Source of the DNA: Cytophagales bacterium | GTDB taxonomy: Bacteria > Bacteroidota > Bacteroidia > Cytophagales > 172606-1 | Reading direction: 5' to 3' | DNA length: 47,438 nucleotides | Assembly (NCBI GenBank): GCA_030448185.1 | Contig: JAUJNL010000033.1 | Location: forward strand, 1 to 47,438 | Shown: positions 17,892-26,427 of the stretch, one piece after another | How positions within the stretch are numbered: position 1 is the stretch's first letter | How the letters are laid out: the number at the start of each line of letters is the position of its first letter | Made by a program: the position numbers and the translations under genes | The notes under the pieces: generated by a model | Databases searched by the model: none | Told to the model about the DNA's origin: nothing | What the model saw: the letters and a program-made list of their open reading frames with translations, nothing else

Positions 17892-18727
17892 ATGGCAAAA
17901 TCTAATACCCATAAACGGGAGCCCGCTTCCACCCAAACTACCGACAAACCGGAAAACTCTTTTTCCTGGATCACTCCGTCATTACAAGACTTTCTGGTGA
18001 CCACCGGAGGGCTTGTCCAATTTATTGGCCGGTTTTCGCCAACCTGTTTAAGCCGCCCTTTGAATGGGAGGAGATGATTCACCAGGCCTACCGCCTGGGT
18101 TACCGGTCTCTGACTTTGGTAGGCATCTCCGGCTTTATTATCGGGCTGGTGCTCACGCTGCAAGCCCGGCCCACGATGGTGGAGTTCGGAGCCGAATTTT
18201 ACATTCCTACGATGGTAACCATTTCCATTGTCCGCGAAATAGGGCCGGTACTTACGGCGATGATCTGTGCCGGAAAGCTGGGCTCTGGCATCGGGGCCGA
18301 GCTAAGTTCCATGAAGGTATCCGAACAACTGGATGCCATGGACGTATCGGGAGTCAATGCCTTCAACTATACGGTAGTGACCCGGGTACTGGCTACGACG
18401 CTGATGGTGCCGCTGCTGGTGTTTTATGCGGATGCCATTGGCTTGCTGGGCTCTTACTTCGCAGTGAACCTGGAAGGAGAGATGACGCTGAAATTATTTT
18501 TTCAGAAAGTAATCGGCTCAATCGGATATGCTGACATTATTCCGGCTACGGCCAAATCCATTCTGTTTGGGTTTGCCATTGGTATTGTGGGCTGCTACAA
18601 AGGCTATACTGCCGAAGGGGGAACGGTAGGCGTGGGACAAGCGGCTAATTCGTCAGTAGTGGCGGCCTCCTTCCTCATTTTTATTATTGACATGATTGCC
18701 GTGCAACTCACGCAATTAATTATCTGA
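17892..18727 (+). CDS. mlaE: MlaE-family ABC transporter permease, one apparent frameshift
   Basis: MlaE is the inner-membrane permease of MCE-type phospholipid transporters. The first part starts at the ATG at 17892 (MAKSNTHKREPASTQ...) and reaches LVQFIGRF. Restoring one T in the T4 run at 18033-18036 gives FANLFKPPFEWEEMIHQAYR and the frame that runs to 18727. The restored protein has about 278 residues and four or five membrane segments, with typical MlaE sequences REIGPVLTAMICAGKLGSGI and AELSSMKVSEQLDAM. mlaF and mlaD follow. A sequencing error is more likely than a true mutation, since both halves and the operon are otherwise intact. Confidence 0.88.
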
Positions 18728-18741
18728 AAGGAACCAACGCC

Positions 18742-19518
18742 GTGTACGAATCTGCCGCAACCTATCAACCCCCAACGGATTTAAAGACGCCAAAGGCTAT
18801 TGAGGGGGATCAATTATACAAATCATTTGACCGGAATCAGGTACTCAAAGGCGTCACCTTTGCCCTCCATGAGAAAGAAAACTTGGTAGTACTGGGCAAA
18901 TCTGGTACGGGAAAGTCAGTCCTGATCAAATGTATCGTTGGTCTGATCAAACCTGACTCCGGTGACTTGTGCATCCTGGGGAATAATATAAAAAACATAG
19001 AAAGCGAAGATGAATGGCGGGAAATACGCCGTAAAGTAGGCTTTCTGTTTCAGGGAGGGGCCTTGTACGACTCGATGACAGTACGCGAGAACCTGGAGTT
19101 TCCGCTGAAACGGCAACCCAATAAACTGTCAAAGGGAGAGATGAAGACCGCCGTGGAGGAGGTGCTAGAACACGTAGGCCTGCTCAATGCCATCAACAAA
19201 ATGCCGGCCGAGTTATCGGGTGGGATGAAAAAAAGGATAGCCTTGGCCCGGACGCTGATTCTCAAACCCGAAATTGTGCTGTACGACGAGCCTACTACCG
19301 GTCTGGATGCCATTACGTCCCGTGAGATCAGCGAACTAATTCTGCACATGCAGGAAGCGTTCGGGATTTCGTCGATCATTATTACCCACGATATGGCTTG
19401 TGCCCGCCTGACGGCCAACCGGATGCTGATTTTGTACGAAGGCACCTTTAAAGCCGAAGGCACGTATGAGGAATTAGAACGATCACCCGAGAAATGGGTA
19501 AGAGCATTTTTTGAATAA
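18742..19518 (+). CDS. mlaF: MlaF-family ABC transporter ATPase
   Basis: This 258-residue cytoplasmic ATPase powers the MCE lipid transporter. Walker A is GKSGTGKSVL (near residue 54), the signature is ELSGGMKKRIALARTL, Walker B VLYDEPTTGLDA, and the switch histidine IITHD. A GTG at 18742, 14 nt after the mlaE stop, is the only good start at the expected place, so the two genes are probably translationally coupled. About 25 N-terminal residues precede the conserved domain. An inverted word-repeat follows before mlaD. Confidence 0.93.
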   Translation: MYESAATYQPPTDLKTPKAIEGDQLYKSFDRNQVLKGVTFALHEKENLVVLGKSGTGKSVLIKCIVGLIKPDSGDLCILGNNIKNIESEDEWREIRRKVGFLFQGGALYDSMTVRENLEFPLKRQPNKLSKGEMKTAVEEVLEHVGLLNAINKMPAELSGGMKKRIALARTLILKPEIVLYDEPTTGLDAITSREISELILHMQEAFGISSIIITHDMACARLTANRMLILYEGTFKAEGTYEELERSPEKWVRAFFE

Positions 19519-19519
19519 C

Positions 19520-19636
19520 GATGTATGATATATGAAGTAGGAAGTAAGAAGAATTTCGGAAGCAGGAGATGTGAGATATGGACAAAGTGCTATGCATCTC
19601 CTACTTCCTATCTCTTACTTCCTACTTCATGCATCC
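19520..19636. repeat. Inverted word-repeat between mlaF and mlaD
   Basis: ATGAAGTAGGAAGTAAGA (19532-19549) has a perfect 18-nt complement at 19613-19630, within longer imperfect arms also containing GGAGATG and its complement near the loop. The left arm starts at the mlaF stop codon and the right ends about 30 nt before the mlaD ATG, inside what should be one operon. Confidence 0.7.
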
Positions 19637-19665
19637 CACCACAATTTTTTAAGCAACAATCACTC

Positions 19666-20688
19666 ATGGACAAACAAACACAACATAGCATCCGTCTGGG
19701 CATTTTCGTGACCCTCGGATTGGCAATACTTACGGCAACTATCTATTTTATCGGAGCCCGGCAGAGCTTGTTTGGTGGCCGTACCATTGTATATGGCGTA
19801 TTCCGCAACGTGGGCGGCCTGCAGGAAGGAAACAGCGTCCGGTTCTCGGGCATCAGCGTAGGCACTGTAAAACAAATCGAACTTTCGGGGGATTCAACGG
19901 TACGCGTAACTTTGCTCATTGACGATGAGGCAGCGCAGTATATCAAGAAAGACGCCATTGCCAGCATTGGTTCTGAAGGGATCATGGGCGACAAGCTAAT
20001 CAGTATATCGGTAGGTTCTCCACAGGCTCCGGCCATAATGGATGGGGATAAGGTATTAACGACCGAACCGATAGAATTGGAGACCATGATGGCGGCCCTT
20101 ACCGAAACCGGCGAAAAAGCCCAGCAACTGGTAGCTAATTTGGCCGCACTGAGCCAGAGCATCCGCAATGGAAAAGGCGTAGCCGGAAGGCTGATGACCG
20201 ATAGTACCTTGTCCCGCCGGTTTGACCGCATGGTGGCTGATCTGGAGAAAACCGGGCAGTCAGCTTCGGGTCTGTCACAGGATTTTTCGATGCTCAGTAC
20301 CCGCATCCGGAACGGACAGGGCACCTTAGGTAAACTGATGATGGATGACGCTCTGGCTAATAACCTGAACCAGTTGATGGATACGTTGCAGGTTTCGGGT
20401 AATAAAGCGGCCCGGGTTTCCGGAGAACTGGAAGCCTTCAGCCGCAAACTGAACAATCAGGAAGGCGCCGTAGGGAAGTTTCTCACCGATACTACCTTTG
20501 CGGAGAATATGGGACAAACACTAACCCAGGTAAAAATGACGGCCCAGAGCCTAAACAGCACCACCGAACGGATTAACCAGAGCCGCTTATTCAAGTTCCT
20601 GTTTGGCAAGAAGAAGCAGGATCAATCCGTAGAAGCTTCCGCCAACCGCGGCGATATGGTCCGGAAGACTGAGGAAGGAGGAAAGTAG
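19666..20688 (+). CDS. mlaD: MlaD-family MCE substrate-binding protein
   Basis: I use the ATG at 19666 (MDKQTQHSIRLGIFVTLGLA); the longer frame from 19525 reads through the inverted repeat. The 340-residue protein has one N-terminal membrane anchor and an MCE domain (about 38-120: VGGLQEGNSVRFSGISVGTV). The helical tail holds three copies of a motif like NGxGxxGKLMxDxxL (NGKGVAGRLMTDSTL, NGQGTLGKLMMDDAL, NQEGAVGKFLTDTTF). It sits in the inner membrane facing the periplasm and hands lipids to or from MlaE. No mlaB or mlaC homologue is nearby. Confidence 0.93.
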   Translation: MDKQTQHSIRLGIFVTLGLAILTATIYFIGARQSLFGGRTIVYGVFRNVGGLQEGNSVRFSGISVGTVKQIELSGDSTVRVTLLIDDEAAQYIKKDAIASIGSEGIMGDKLISISVGSPQAPAIMDGDKVLTTEPIELETMMAALTETGEKAQQLVANLAALSQSIRNGKGVAGRLMTDSTLSRRFDRMVADLEKTGQSASGLSQDFSMLSTRIRNGQGTLGKLMMDDALANNLNQLMDTLQVSGNKAARVSGELEAFSRKLNNQEGAVGKFLTDTTFAENMGQTLTQVKMTAQSLNSTTERINQSRLFKFLFGKKKQDQSVEASANRGDMVRKTEEGGK

Positions 20689-20716
20689 GTAGGGACGAAA
20701 GATTTTTCGCCCCTAC
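20688..20716. terminator. Bidirectional hairpin between mlaD and the kinase gene
   Basis: TAGGGACGAAA and TTTCGCCCCTA form a stem with one mismatch between the convergent stops. The right arm includes the stop codon of the kinase. The core GTAGGGGCGAA-type word also occurs near 32590-32606. Confidence 0.55.
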
Positions 20717-21819
20717 TTAGGGATGTGAATGAAGAAGGTAGCGCCTTTGTTCTCTTCACTCTCGAACCAGATCCGGCCTTTATGCAATTCCACAATGTTT
20801 TTAATAATGGACATGCCTAAGCCTACTGACTGCTCTCCCCGTAAACCGGGGCGACGGGCTTTGGTGAATTTATCGAAGAGATTCGGTTGCAATTCTTTAG
20901 GAATGCCAATACCGTTATCAGATACGCTAATCAGCACCGATTCTCCTTTGTCCTCCACCTGAACTTTAATCTTGCCGTGGTCCGGGGTAAATTTGATCGC
21001 ATTGGAAATTAAATTGTTAATTACCTGCATAAATTTTACCTCATCCACTTCCACATAGATAGGTTGTTCCGGAGTGATGTATTCAAAATTTTTGGCTATT
21101 AACTCCTCCCCTTGCGTGTAGTCCTCCATAAAATAGGCAATCCGCTCCGTCAGGTCCACGCGGATTTTAGTCAGTTTCACTTGGGAAGACTCCAGAAACT
21201 CGTTGTCCACAAAACTCCGGATCAAGTTAGTGCCTCTTTTGGCATTGTCCTTAATGTATTCCAGGTATTCCGTGATGTCTTCGCCCTTCTTCAATTTCCG
21301 TTCTATCAAGTCGACCATTCCCTGAATAGTGGTAAAGGGAGCCGCCAGGTCATGGGAAAGGATTTCAAGCACAGAATTTTTTTTGGCGGCAAACTTTAAG
21401 GCATTCAGCATATATTCTTTCGTCTGAGTAATGTCCTCTGCGTGTCCCGCCAGTAAGAAGCCTTCACTGATATCAACCGGAATGGGATATCCGGTCAGGG
21501 AGATCCATTTGATTGTATGATCAGGCAGGGTAATTCTAAACTCAATCTGTTTACGCTGCCGGTCTTTCAAAAAATCCTGATACTGCTGGCGTACGAATTG
21601 GGTATCTTCTTCGTGCACCATCGACAACAGGACCGAAAAGTCATCGAGGGCTTTTTCCTGGTCTACTCCCCATACTTCCTTAAAAGCCAGATTCAGGTAG
21701 CAAAGTCTTTTATCCTCCGGAGCATAGATGAAATATACCCGGTCTGATTGTTCGGCTACCTGTTGCAGCACTGCACTATTGACCATACTTTTTCCTCTAT
21801 TCATACCCTTTACATTCAC
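20713..21819 (-). CDS. Soluble PAS-domain sensor histidine kinase
   Basis: This 368-residue cytoplasmic kinase has a PAS domain over residues 25-130 (VYFIYAPEDKRLCYLNLAFKE ... IPVDISEGFLLAGHAEDIT), then the H-box EILSHDLAAPFTTIQGMVDL. The ATPase domain has the N-box INNLISNAIKFTPDHG, DNGIGIP, LFDKFTKARR and GLGMSIIKNIVELH. No membrane helix is visible, so it senses an internal cue or protein partner. No response regulator is adjacent (an orphan). The start at 21819 has alternatives at internal methionines 21804 and 21786; the last gives MVNSAVLQQVAEQSD just before the PAS domain. Confidence 0.88.
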   Translation of the reverse strand: MNVKGMNRGKSMVNSAVLQQVAEQSDRVYFIYAPEDKRLCYLNLAFKEVWGVDQEKALDDFSVLLSMVHEEDTQFVRQQYQDFLKDRQRKQIEFRITLPDHTIKWISLTGYPIPVDISEGFLLAGHAEDITQTKEYMLNALKFAAKKNSVLEILSHDLAAPFTTIQGMVDLIERKLKKGEDITEYLEYIKDNAKRGTNLIRSFVDNEFLESSQVKLTKIRVDLTERIAYFMEDYTQGEELIAKNFEYITPEQPIYVEVDEVKFMQVINNLISNAIKFTPDHGKIKVQVEDKGESVLISVSDNGIGIPKELQPNLFDKFTKARRPGLRGEQSVGLGMSIIKNIVELHKGRIWFESEENKGATFFIHIPK

Positions 21820-21956
21820 TCCGGAGATTAATCAATACGGGAAAAGGACAACACAGCTGTATTCGATAATGGTAAATTTTTAATGGAATTTATCATTACC
21901 CTTTATACTTGCCTCACCGCAGAAAGTTCTCTTGAAATAATTACAAACTGATGCAT

Positions 21957-23063
21957 TTAAAAAGGGAAAGGCGATTTACGGGCTTCAAAATAACTTTTTA
22001 GAAAGCTGCGTACGTAGGCCGGGTCTTCCATAAGCTGGAGGTCTTCGTCGAGGGATTTGATCATTTTTTTAATCCGCCCGGTTTCCCGCTTAAACTTGGC
22101 ATCCATCTCTTTGGCATTACCGCAAAACCGGTAGTATAGATTGTTCCCCAGCAGGTCAAAACCGCCCTTAACCTGGAACAACTCATTGGAAAGCTCATCT
22201 ACTTGTTCCTTCAGGATCTTATTGAAATACTTCAAATGGTCGTCTGCCAGTTGGTCGCCCTCTCCCTTACCTCGGGTGAGAAACTCAATCCGGAGGCGGA
22301 GTAATTCAAACAAGTCATTCTGTTCGTAAGCTTCCGTGACGCGGTGCATAATCTCGGTCTTGCGCCTTTTTTCTGCCTCATCGGGTTCACGGTCAGGGTG
22401 CAGGGCTTTGACCAGTTCGGTATAAATGGTCCGGCTGGCCCGCGTAATGTTTTTAGCTTCCTCACGTATACGTTCTTCCTTAGCCAGCTGAGCCGGAGTT
22501 TTCTTGCGTTTACCCTTCTTTTCCTGGTGCTGGGCCTGCTTTTCGTCCAGTTTTCCCTTTAGGTGCTCAAACAATTCCTCCGGTGATTCGAACTTTTGAT
22601 TTTCATCCATCTCAACCCCGAACATATTTTCCAGCATTCCCTTCAGTAAAGATTCTTCATCCTCCCCTTCTTCCTGGTCTTCTTCGTCCAGGCCCATAAT
22701 GGCTGCGTATTTCCGGTGGATTTCCTCCAGCTCCTCCAGGCCGGCACTGTGAATCAGATCATAACTCTGCGTTAGAATAATTTCGGCAATGTTTTCCTTT
22801 TCCCGCTTCCGGAAAAACTTCAGTTTATAACTGCGGTCCAGTAAATAGATTAACTCTTTTTTCTTCCCGATCAGCTTTTTCTCCAGCGGCGCTATTTCGG
22901 CGTGTATTCGTGACTGAACTGCCTGCAACTGCGATTTTACCGACTCCAGTTCGGCCTTCATGTCATTGATCTGCTTCACGTAGCGGTTAAACTGTTTCTG
23001 CGATTTGGACAGTTCCTTGCCCGAATCACGCTGTACGATAAGCAGTTGTTGTACAGTGGTCAT
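21957..23063 (-). CDS. J-domain-containing coiled-coil protein
   Basis: I prefer the start at 23063 (MTTVQQLLIVQRDSGKELSK). An earlier ATG at 23138 would add 25 residues read from an inverted word-repeat. About 368 residues. A long N-terminal coiled coil (10-110) and an acidic stretch (EEDQEEGEDEES) precede a basic linker. A J-domain-like helix pair with the HPD tripeptide (LVKALHPDREPDEAEKRR) follows near residue 223, then a helical tail. J domains stimulate DnaK-type chaperones; a role as a specialised co-chaperone is inferred. Substrate unknown. Confidence 0.72.
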   Translation of the reverse strand: MTTVQQLLIVQRDSGKELSKSQKQFNRYVKQINDMKAELESVKSQLQAVQSRIHAEIAPLEKKLIGKKKELIYLLDRSYKLKFFRKREKENIAEIILTQSYDLIHSAGLEELEEIHRKYAAIMGLDEEDQEEGEDEESLLKGMLENMFGVEMDENQKFESPEELFEHLKGKLDEKQAQHQEKKGKRKKTPAQLAKEERIREEAKNITRASRTIYTELVKALHPDREPDEAEKRRKTEIMHRVTEAYEQNDLFELLRLRIEFLTRGKGEGDQLADDHLKYFNKILKEQVDELSNELFQVKGGFDLLGNNLYYRFCGNAKEMDAKFKRETGRIKKMIKSLDEDLQLMEDPAYVRSFLKSYFEARKSPFPF

Positions 23064-23089
23064 GTGTTGAATGGTTTGTTCGAAGGTAA

Positions 23090-23225
23090 AGTTAAAGGGT
23101 TTCCGGTTTAGGATTGCCAGTTTCCTGTTTTTTAACAAGTTTTATACAAAGTTAACCACCTCATCTATTCAACAAAAAACGGGTAACTCACTTAAAACTG
23201 GAAACCCGAAACCAACAACCCGAAA
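23090..23225. repeat. Inverted word-repeat between the SDR and J-domain genes
   Basis: The left arm (about 23096-23135: GGGTTTCCGGTTTAGGATTG, CCAGTTTCCTGTTTTTTAAC) and right arm (about 23172-23225: AACAAAAAACGGGTAAC, AACTGGAAACCCGAAACC) are imperfect complements. The right arm runs up to the stop codon of the dehydrogenase. The left arm lies in the leader of the J-domain gene. Confidence 0.6.
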
Positions 23226-24083
23226 CTAAATCTTCCGTCCGCCTTCCTGCTGGTGTTTCAGGTCAAATATACTAGCAGGGGCGTCTTTAACCGAACTGGG
23301 TACCTCCTTACCAATGGCGCCCTTCGCTACCATGCTGCCCCCATCCACAAACCACAAGGCTCCGGTCACGTAGCTGGCTTCATCGGAAGCGATAAAGGCG
23401 TATATATTGGCTACTTCTTCCGGGGTGCCACGACGGCCCATCGGGGTACCCTGCACCGTCATTTTCTCCGTCTTACGGTCGATGGCGCCGTGTTCCTTAT
23501 GCGTCATGGCTGTATCAATCGGACCTGGACACACGCAGTTGGCCCGTACGCCGTACTTAGCCTGCTCTACGGCCACTCCTTGCATAAATGCGTGAATCCA
23601 GGCTTTGGAACCACCATAAGCCGTGCTCATCGGCAATCCTTGGCCACCGGCTTCCGAGCCCGCTGACACAATATTTCCCTTACTTTTCTGCAGGTGCGGC
23701 AGCGCAAACTTGGTCATGATAAATACCGAACGGATATTGTTCTGCGTGATGTACTCGAATGCATCCACCGGAAAATCCTGCGTTTCGTCGAAGTGGGGCA
23801 GTACGCCGGCATTATTTACCAGTATATCCAGTTTCCGGTAGGTATTAACTGCCAGATCGATGCACTTGCGGGCATACAGCTCCTGGGAAATATCCCCGAG
23901 GAATGCTACGGCATTGCCGCCGGCCTTCCGGATGGCCGCTGCTACGTCTTCCACCGGGTCGCCCGGTAGTCCATTAAGAATCATACTGGCTCCCTCCAGC
24001 GCAAATTTATGGGCAATAGCCTCACCAATGCCCGTGCCGGCACCCGTAATGATGGCAACTTTGCCTTCCAGTCTTCGTTGCAT
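23226..24083 (-). CDS. Short-chain dehydrogenase/reductase
   Basis: This 285-residue NAD(P)-dependent oxidoreductase has the classical SDR layout: TGAGTGIG cofactor loop at 13-20, NNAG at 90-93, catalytic serine in IVSAGSEAG near 140-143, and the Tyr-x-x-x-Lys pair Y156/K160 (AYGGSK). The cofactor-closing PGPIDTAM segment and SYVTGALWFVDGGSM near the C-terminus complete the fold. About 25 extra C-terminal residues follow the normal end. The substrate cannot be named. It is divergent from the DUF2721 gene across a strong inverted repeat. Confidence 0.93.
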   Translation of the reverse strand: MQRRLEGKVAIITGAGTGIGEAIAHKFALEGASMILNGLPGDPVEDVAAAIRKAGGNAVAFLGDISQELYARKCIDLAVNTYRKLDILVNNAGVLPHFDETQDFPVDAFEYITQNNIRSVFIMTKFALPHLQKSKGNIVSAGSEAGGQGLPMSTAYGGSKAWIHAFMQGVAVEQAKYGVRANCVCPGPIDTAMTHKEHGAIDRKTEKMTVQGTPMGRRGTPEEVANIYAFIASDEASYVTGALWFVDGGSMVAKGAIGKEVPSSVKDAPASIFDLKHQQEGGRKI

Positions 24084-24163
24084 AGTGCTTTTGTTTAAAT
24101 AGTAAATAGATCAGACTATGCGATTACTTACTTATTTCAGGCAGGAAGGTTGCCTGAATTGGC

Positions 24164-24407
24164 GATGTTAGATGTGGGAAGAAGTGAGAAGCGAGGAGTG
24201 AGAAGGATTAAATAAGTATTAAATATAAATTACTCGCAGTTTTACTCAAATACTGTCGCAGATAACCGCAGACACGCTACGTTTCGCTATTTTGAAATTT
24301 TGCCTTTCGGATACAAGCAATGATAAAATTTCTGCCAACTGCTACTGCCCACTTCTTTCTTCTCACTCCTCACTCCTCGCTTCTCACTTCTTCCTGCATC
24401 TAACATC
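24164..24407. repeat. Strong inverted word-repeat in a divergent promoter region
   Basis: Left arm 24164-24200 (GATGTTAGATG..GGAAGAAGTGAG) and right arm 24371-24407 are complementary at 35 of 37 positions, about 170 nt apart. The right arm ends 5 nt before the DUF2721 ATG; the left is about 80 nt from the dehydrogenase ATG. The purine-rich word GAAGCGAGGAGTGAGAAG recurs at 26171 and near 28027. The roughly 330-nt gap holds no gene. Confidence 0.75.
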
Positions 24408-24412
24408 GTCCT

Positions 24413-24808
24413 ATGGAGCTATCCCTTAACGTACCGGCGTTTATATTCCCGACTATTTCGCTGCTGATGCTGGCTTACACCAACCGGTTTCTGGCCCTAG
24501 CTTCTCTGATCCGGAGCTTACACGCCAAGTACCAGGAAGCCCCCGATCCACTGATACTGGCTCAGTTGCGTAACCTGCGACTCCGCGTCCGGCTGATCAG
24601 AGATATGCAGGCGGTAGGGGTAATCAGTCTGTTCCTGAGTGTAGCCAGTATGTTTTTTATTCTGGAAAAGCAGATGCTAACGGCTGTTTACCTGTTTGGG
24701 GCCAGCCTGGTGTTCCTGATGTTATCGCTGGTATTGTCCATGGCCGAAATCTATACCTCTATCCGGGCCCTGAATATTCAGCTGGGCGATATGGAAGAGA
24801 AGAGTTGA
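24413..24808 (+). CDS. DUF2721 membrane protein
   Basis: This 131-residue inner-membrane protein has three predicted transmembrane segments: VPAFIFPTISLLMLAYTNRF at the N-terminus, AVGVISLFLSVASMFFILE in the middle, and AVYLFGASLVFLMLSLVLSM near the end. They are separated by a cytoplasmic helical loop rich in R and L (QLRNLRLRVRLIRDM). The size, the early proline/serine helix and the short acidic tail match DUF2721 as I recall it. The function is unknown. It is monocistronic between two inverted repeats. Confidence 0.75.
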   Translation: MELSLNVPAFIFPTISLLMLAYTNRFLALASLIRSLHAKYQEAPDPLILAQLRNLRLRVRLIRDMQAVGVISLFLSVASMFFILEKQMLTAVYLFGASLVFLMLSLVLSMAEIYTSIRALNIQLGDMEEKS

Positions 24809-24932
24809 TCAATTGAGGTGCTTATGTGCTGATGAGGCCGAAGTCTTTTATTTATTGGCGCGGATTTACTTCCGTGCTTTTATAGCATCTTCACCAGCAT
24901 ATTGGCACATCAGCTAATCTGCACATCAACTT
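24806..24932. repeat. Inverted word-repeat between convergent genes
   Basis: GTTGATCAATTGAGGTGCTTATGTGCTGATGAG (24806-24838, shown in parts: GTTGAT, TGTGCTGATGAG) is partly complementary to 24890-24932 (GGCACATCAGC, TGCACATCAAC). The arms touch the stop codons of DUF2721 and DUF6048. The words resemble those at 33371-33400. Confidence 0.55.
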
Positions 24933-25605
24933 ACTGTTTTTTGAAGGGAATGCGGTAGAAAATGTAATAATTGAAGCCGACGGCATTGTTTTTAGCCGAG
25001 TTGCCGAAACCCGGAATGGTAATAGCCCCCAGGTCTTTGTTGCCCTTAAAGCCCACTTTGACCTTAATGCGGGTAGTGAATCCGAAGTAAATATTTTTCC
25101 AGACTAATACTTTTAAGCCCCCTACCAGTTCCGCCCAATGAGCCGTAAAGCTTTGTTGATCCAGTTCGCCAAGGTAATCTTCCCAAATACCTCCTCCCGG
25201 AATAATGAAGTCCGACTCGAAGTTAAAGGTGGCCATTGCGTACCGCGCACCGTAAAACACTACGTCATCTCCCCCCTTTAACAAATTTCGCTCTATGCCG
25301 ACCCGGGCAAAGTACCCATTACTCCGGTAATTAAATAAGGAGTCCTCCTTTTTAATGGTTGCATTACCGGCCTCCACTACGAATAACATCTTTTTATACC
25401 CGACGTCCCCGGATACTTCAAAGCTGCGGAACTTCTGATTGGTCAGATAATAGTAGCCGATCCGGCTCAGGTCAAATCCAATGCGTACTCCATTGCTGAG
25501 GACGGTATCTGCCTTAGGAGAAATGGATTGTGCCTGTACCCCGTAGAAAGGAAGCGACAGCAGCAGGCTAAAAATATATTTTAATATTCGGGGCATTGGT
25601 TTCAT
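24931..25605 (-). CDS. DUF6048 outer-membrane-like protein
   Basis: About 221-224 residues. The likely start is the methionine at 25596 (MPRILKYIFSLLLSLPFYGV), giving a signal peptide cleaved after VQAQ. The rest is strand-rich with aromatic residues (FYGARYAMATFNFES, WKNIYFGFTTRIKVKVGF), like a small beta-barrel. The family pairing with the DUF6452 gene directly upstream is one I recall as common in Bacteroidota. The two genes overlap by up to 38 nt, so they are surely co-transcribed. Function unknown. Confidence 0.75.
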   Translation of the reverse strand: MKPMPRILKYIFSLLLSLPFYGVQAQSISPKADTVLSNGVRIGFDLSRIGYYYLTNQKFRSFEVSGDVGYKKMLFVVEAGNATIKKEDSLFNYRSNGYFARVGIERNLLKGGDDVVFYGARYAMATFNFESDFIIPGGGIWEDYLGELDQQSFTAHWAELVGGLKVLVWKNIYFGFTTRIKVKVGFKGNKDLGAITIPGFGNSAKNNAVGFNYYIFYRIPFKKQ

Positions 25606-26128
25606 CCACTACGTCTTTAATCACCTTGATTGAATCACTGGGGAAACTGTTTGGAAAAGTAGTCTGGATCGAATCTCTTTTCAGGTTGTTATACCTTAGG
25701 TCGAAGCCACAAGCATCGGAAACGAAAAAAGGCTGAAGGGTATAATATACCGTTAGCTTTTCACTCCGGATTGAATCAATCCTGACGGGCTGCTGGGTAC
25801 CCACTCCCCGGGTATATCTTCGCCATTCAATTATGAAAGTAGTTTTGGTTTTGTCATTGCCCTGATCAAGCGGCAGTACCAGATTACCGGTTCTACGGGC
25901 TACAGTATCAATCTTCGGGAGCTTTGCTCCTTCACCATATACCGCTACAATCTCGATCAGGGTATCCCGCTCCGGCTGCTGGCGGGTAGACCGGTACCGG
26001 GTCTTGAATTGTACAATCAGCTTAGGGTCATTCAGATTGGTACACTCAGGCTCGGTGCAGGCATACAGCAAACCTGCAAATAAGGCCAGCAAGAAGTAGC
26101 TTCGGCGTAAAAATGACATAATCTTCAT
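25568..26128 (-). CDS. DUF6452 lipoprotein
   Basis: This 186-residue protein has an N-terminus MKIMSFLRRSYFLLALFAGL followed by LYACTEPEC, a lipobox with the lipidated cysteine near 24. The mature part is a strand-rich domain with paired cysteines (TEPEC, and SDACGFDLRYNN near 140). It ends in the overlap with the DUF6048 gene. The arrangement suggests an envelope lipoprotein working with a barrel partner. The start may be the first ATG or the one coding M4. Confidence 0.75.
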   Translation of the reverse strand: MKIMSFLRRSYFLLALFAGLLYACTEPECTNLNDPKLIVQFKTRYRSTRQQPERDTLIEIVAVYGEGAKLPKIDTVARRTGNLVLPLDQGNDKTKTTFIIEWRRYTRGVGTQQPVRIDSIRSEKLTVYYTLQPFFVSDACGFDLRYNNLKRDSIQTTFPNSFPSDSIKVIKDVVDETNAPNIKIYF

Positions 26129-26427
26129 CCGGATGGCAAATTAGAGAGGAATGGGGAGGAATAAAAATTAGAAGCGAGGAGTGAGAAGATAGAAGCAACA
26201 GTTTTTAGTTTCGGGTCTACAGTTTATGGTCGCTGGTTAAATCAGAATAGGTAACAGCCAAGGAATCTTCTTACTTCAGACGTTATGCATAACGTCTCTA
26301 CTTCCTCACTTCTCGCTTCTCACTCCCCGCTTCTCGCTTCTTTCTTCCCAAACTCCTTTTATTCGTAATAGAAACGTGGTAAGTTTGCCATTTCTCAATA
26401 GTTTAGCCTCCATCAAAACTATTTCCG
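26129..26427. repeat. Divergent gap with inverted word-repeat and 20-bp palindrome
   Basis: AGAAGCGAGGAGTGAGAAG (26170-26188) pairs at 18 of 19 positions with CTTCTCACTCCCCGCTTCT (26316-26334). Between them is AGACGTTATGCATAACGTCT (26278-26297), a perfect 20-bp palindrome of the kind that recurs as short repeats in other bacteria. No gene is seen in this gap. Confidence 0.7.
26380..26387 (+). promoter_or_regulatory. Candidate -7 box for fba
   Basis: TAAGTTTG matches TAnnTTTG exactly, 41 nt before the fba ATG. The -33 element is unclear. Confidence 0.45.

Noticed and set aside
23064..23138. N-terminal extension of the J-domain protein
   Set aside because: The 25 residues are read from repeat words also found in other gaps; the start at 23063 is more natural.
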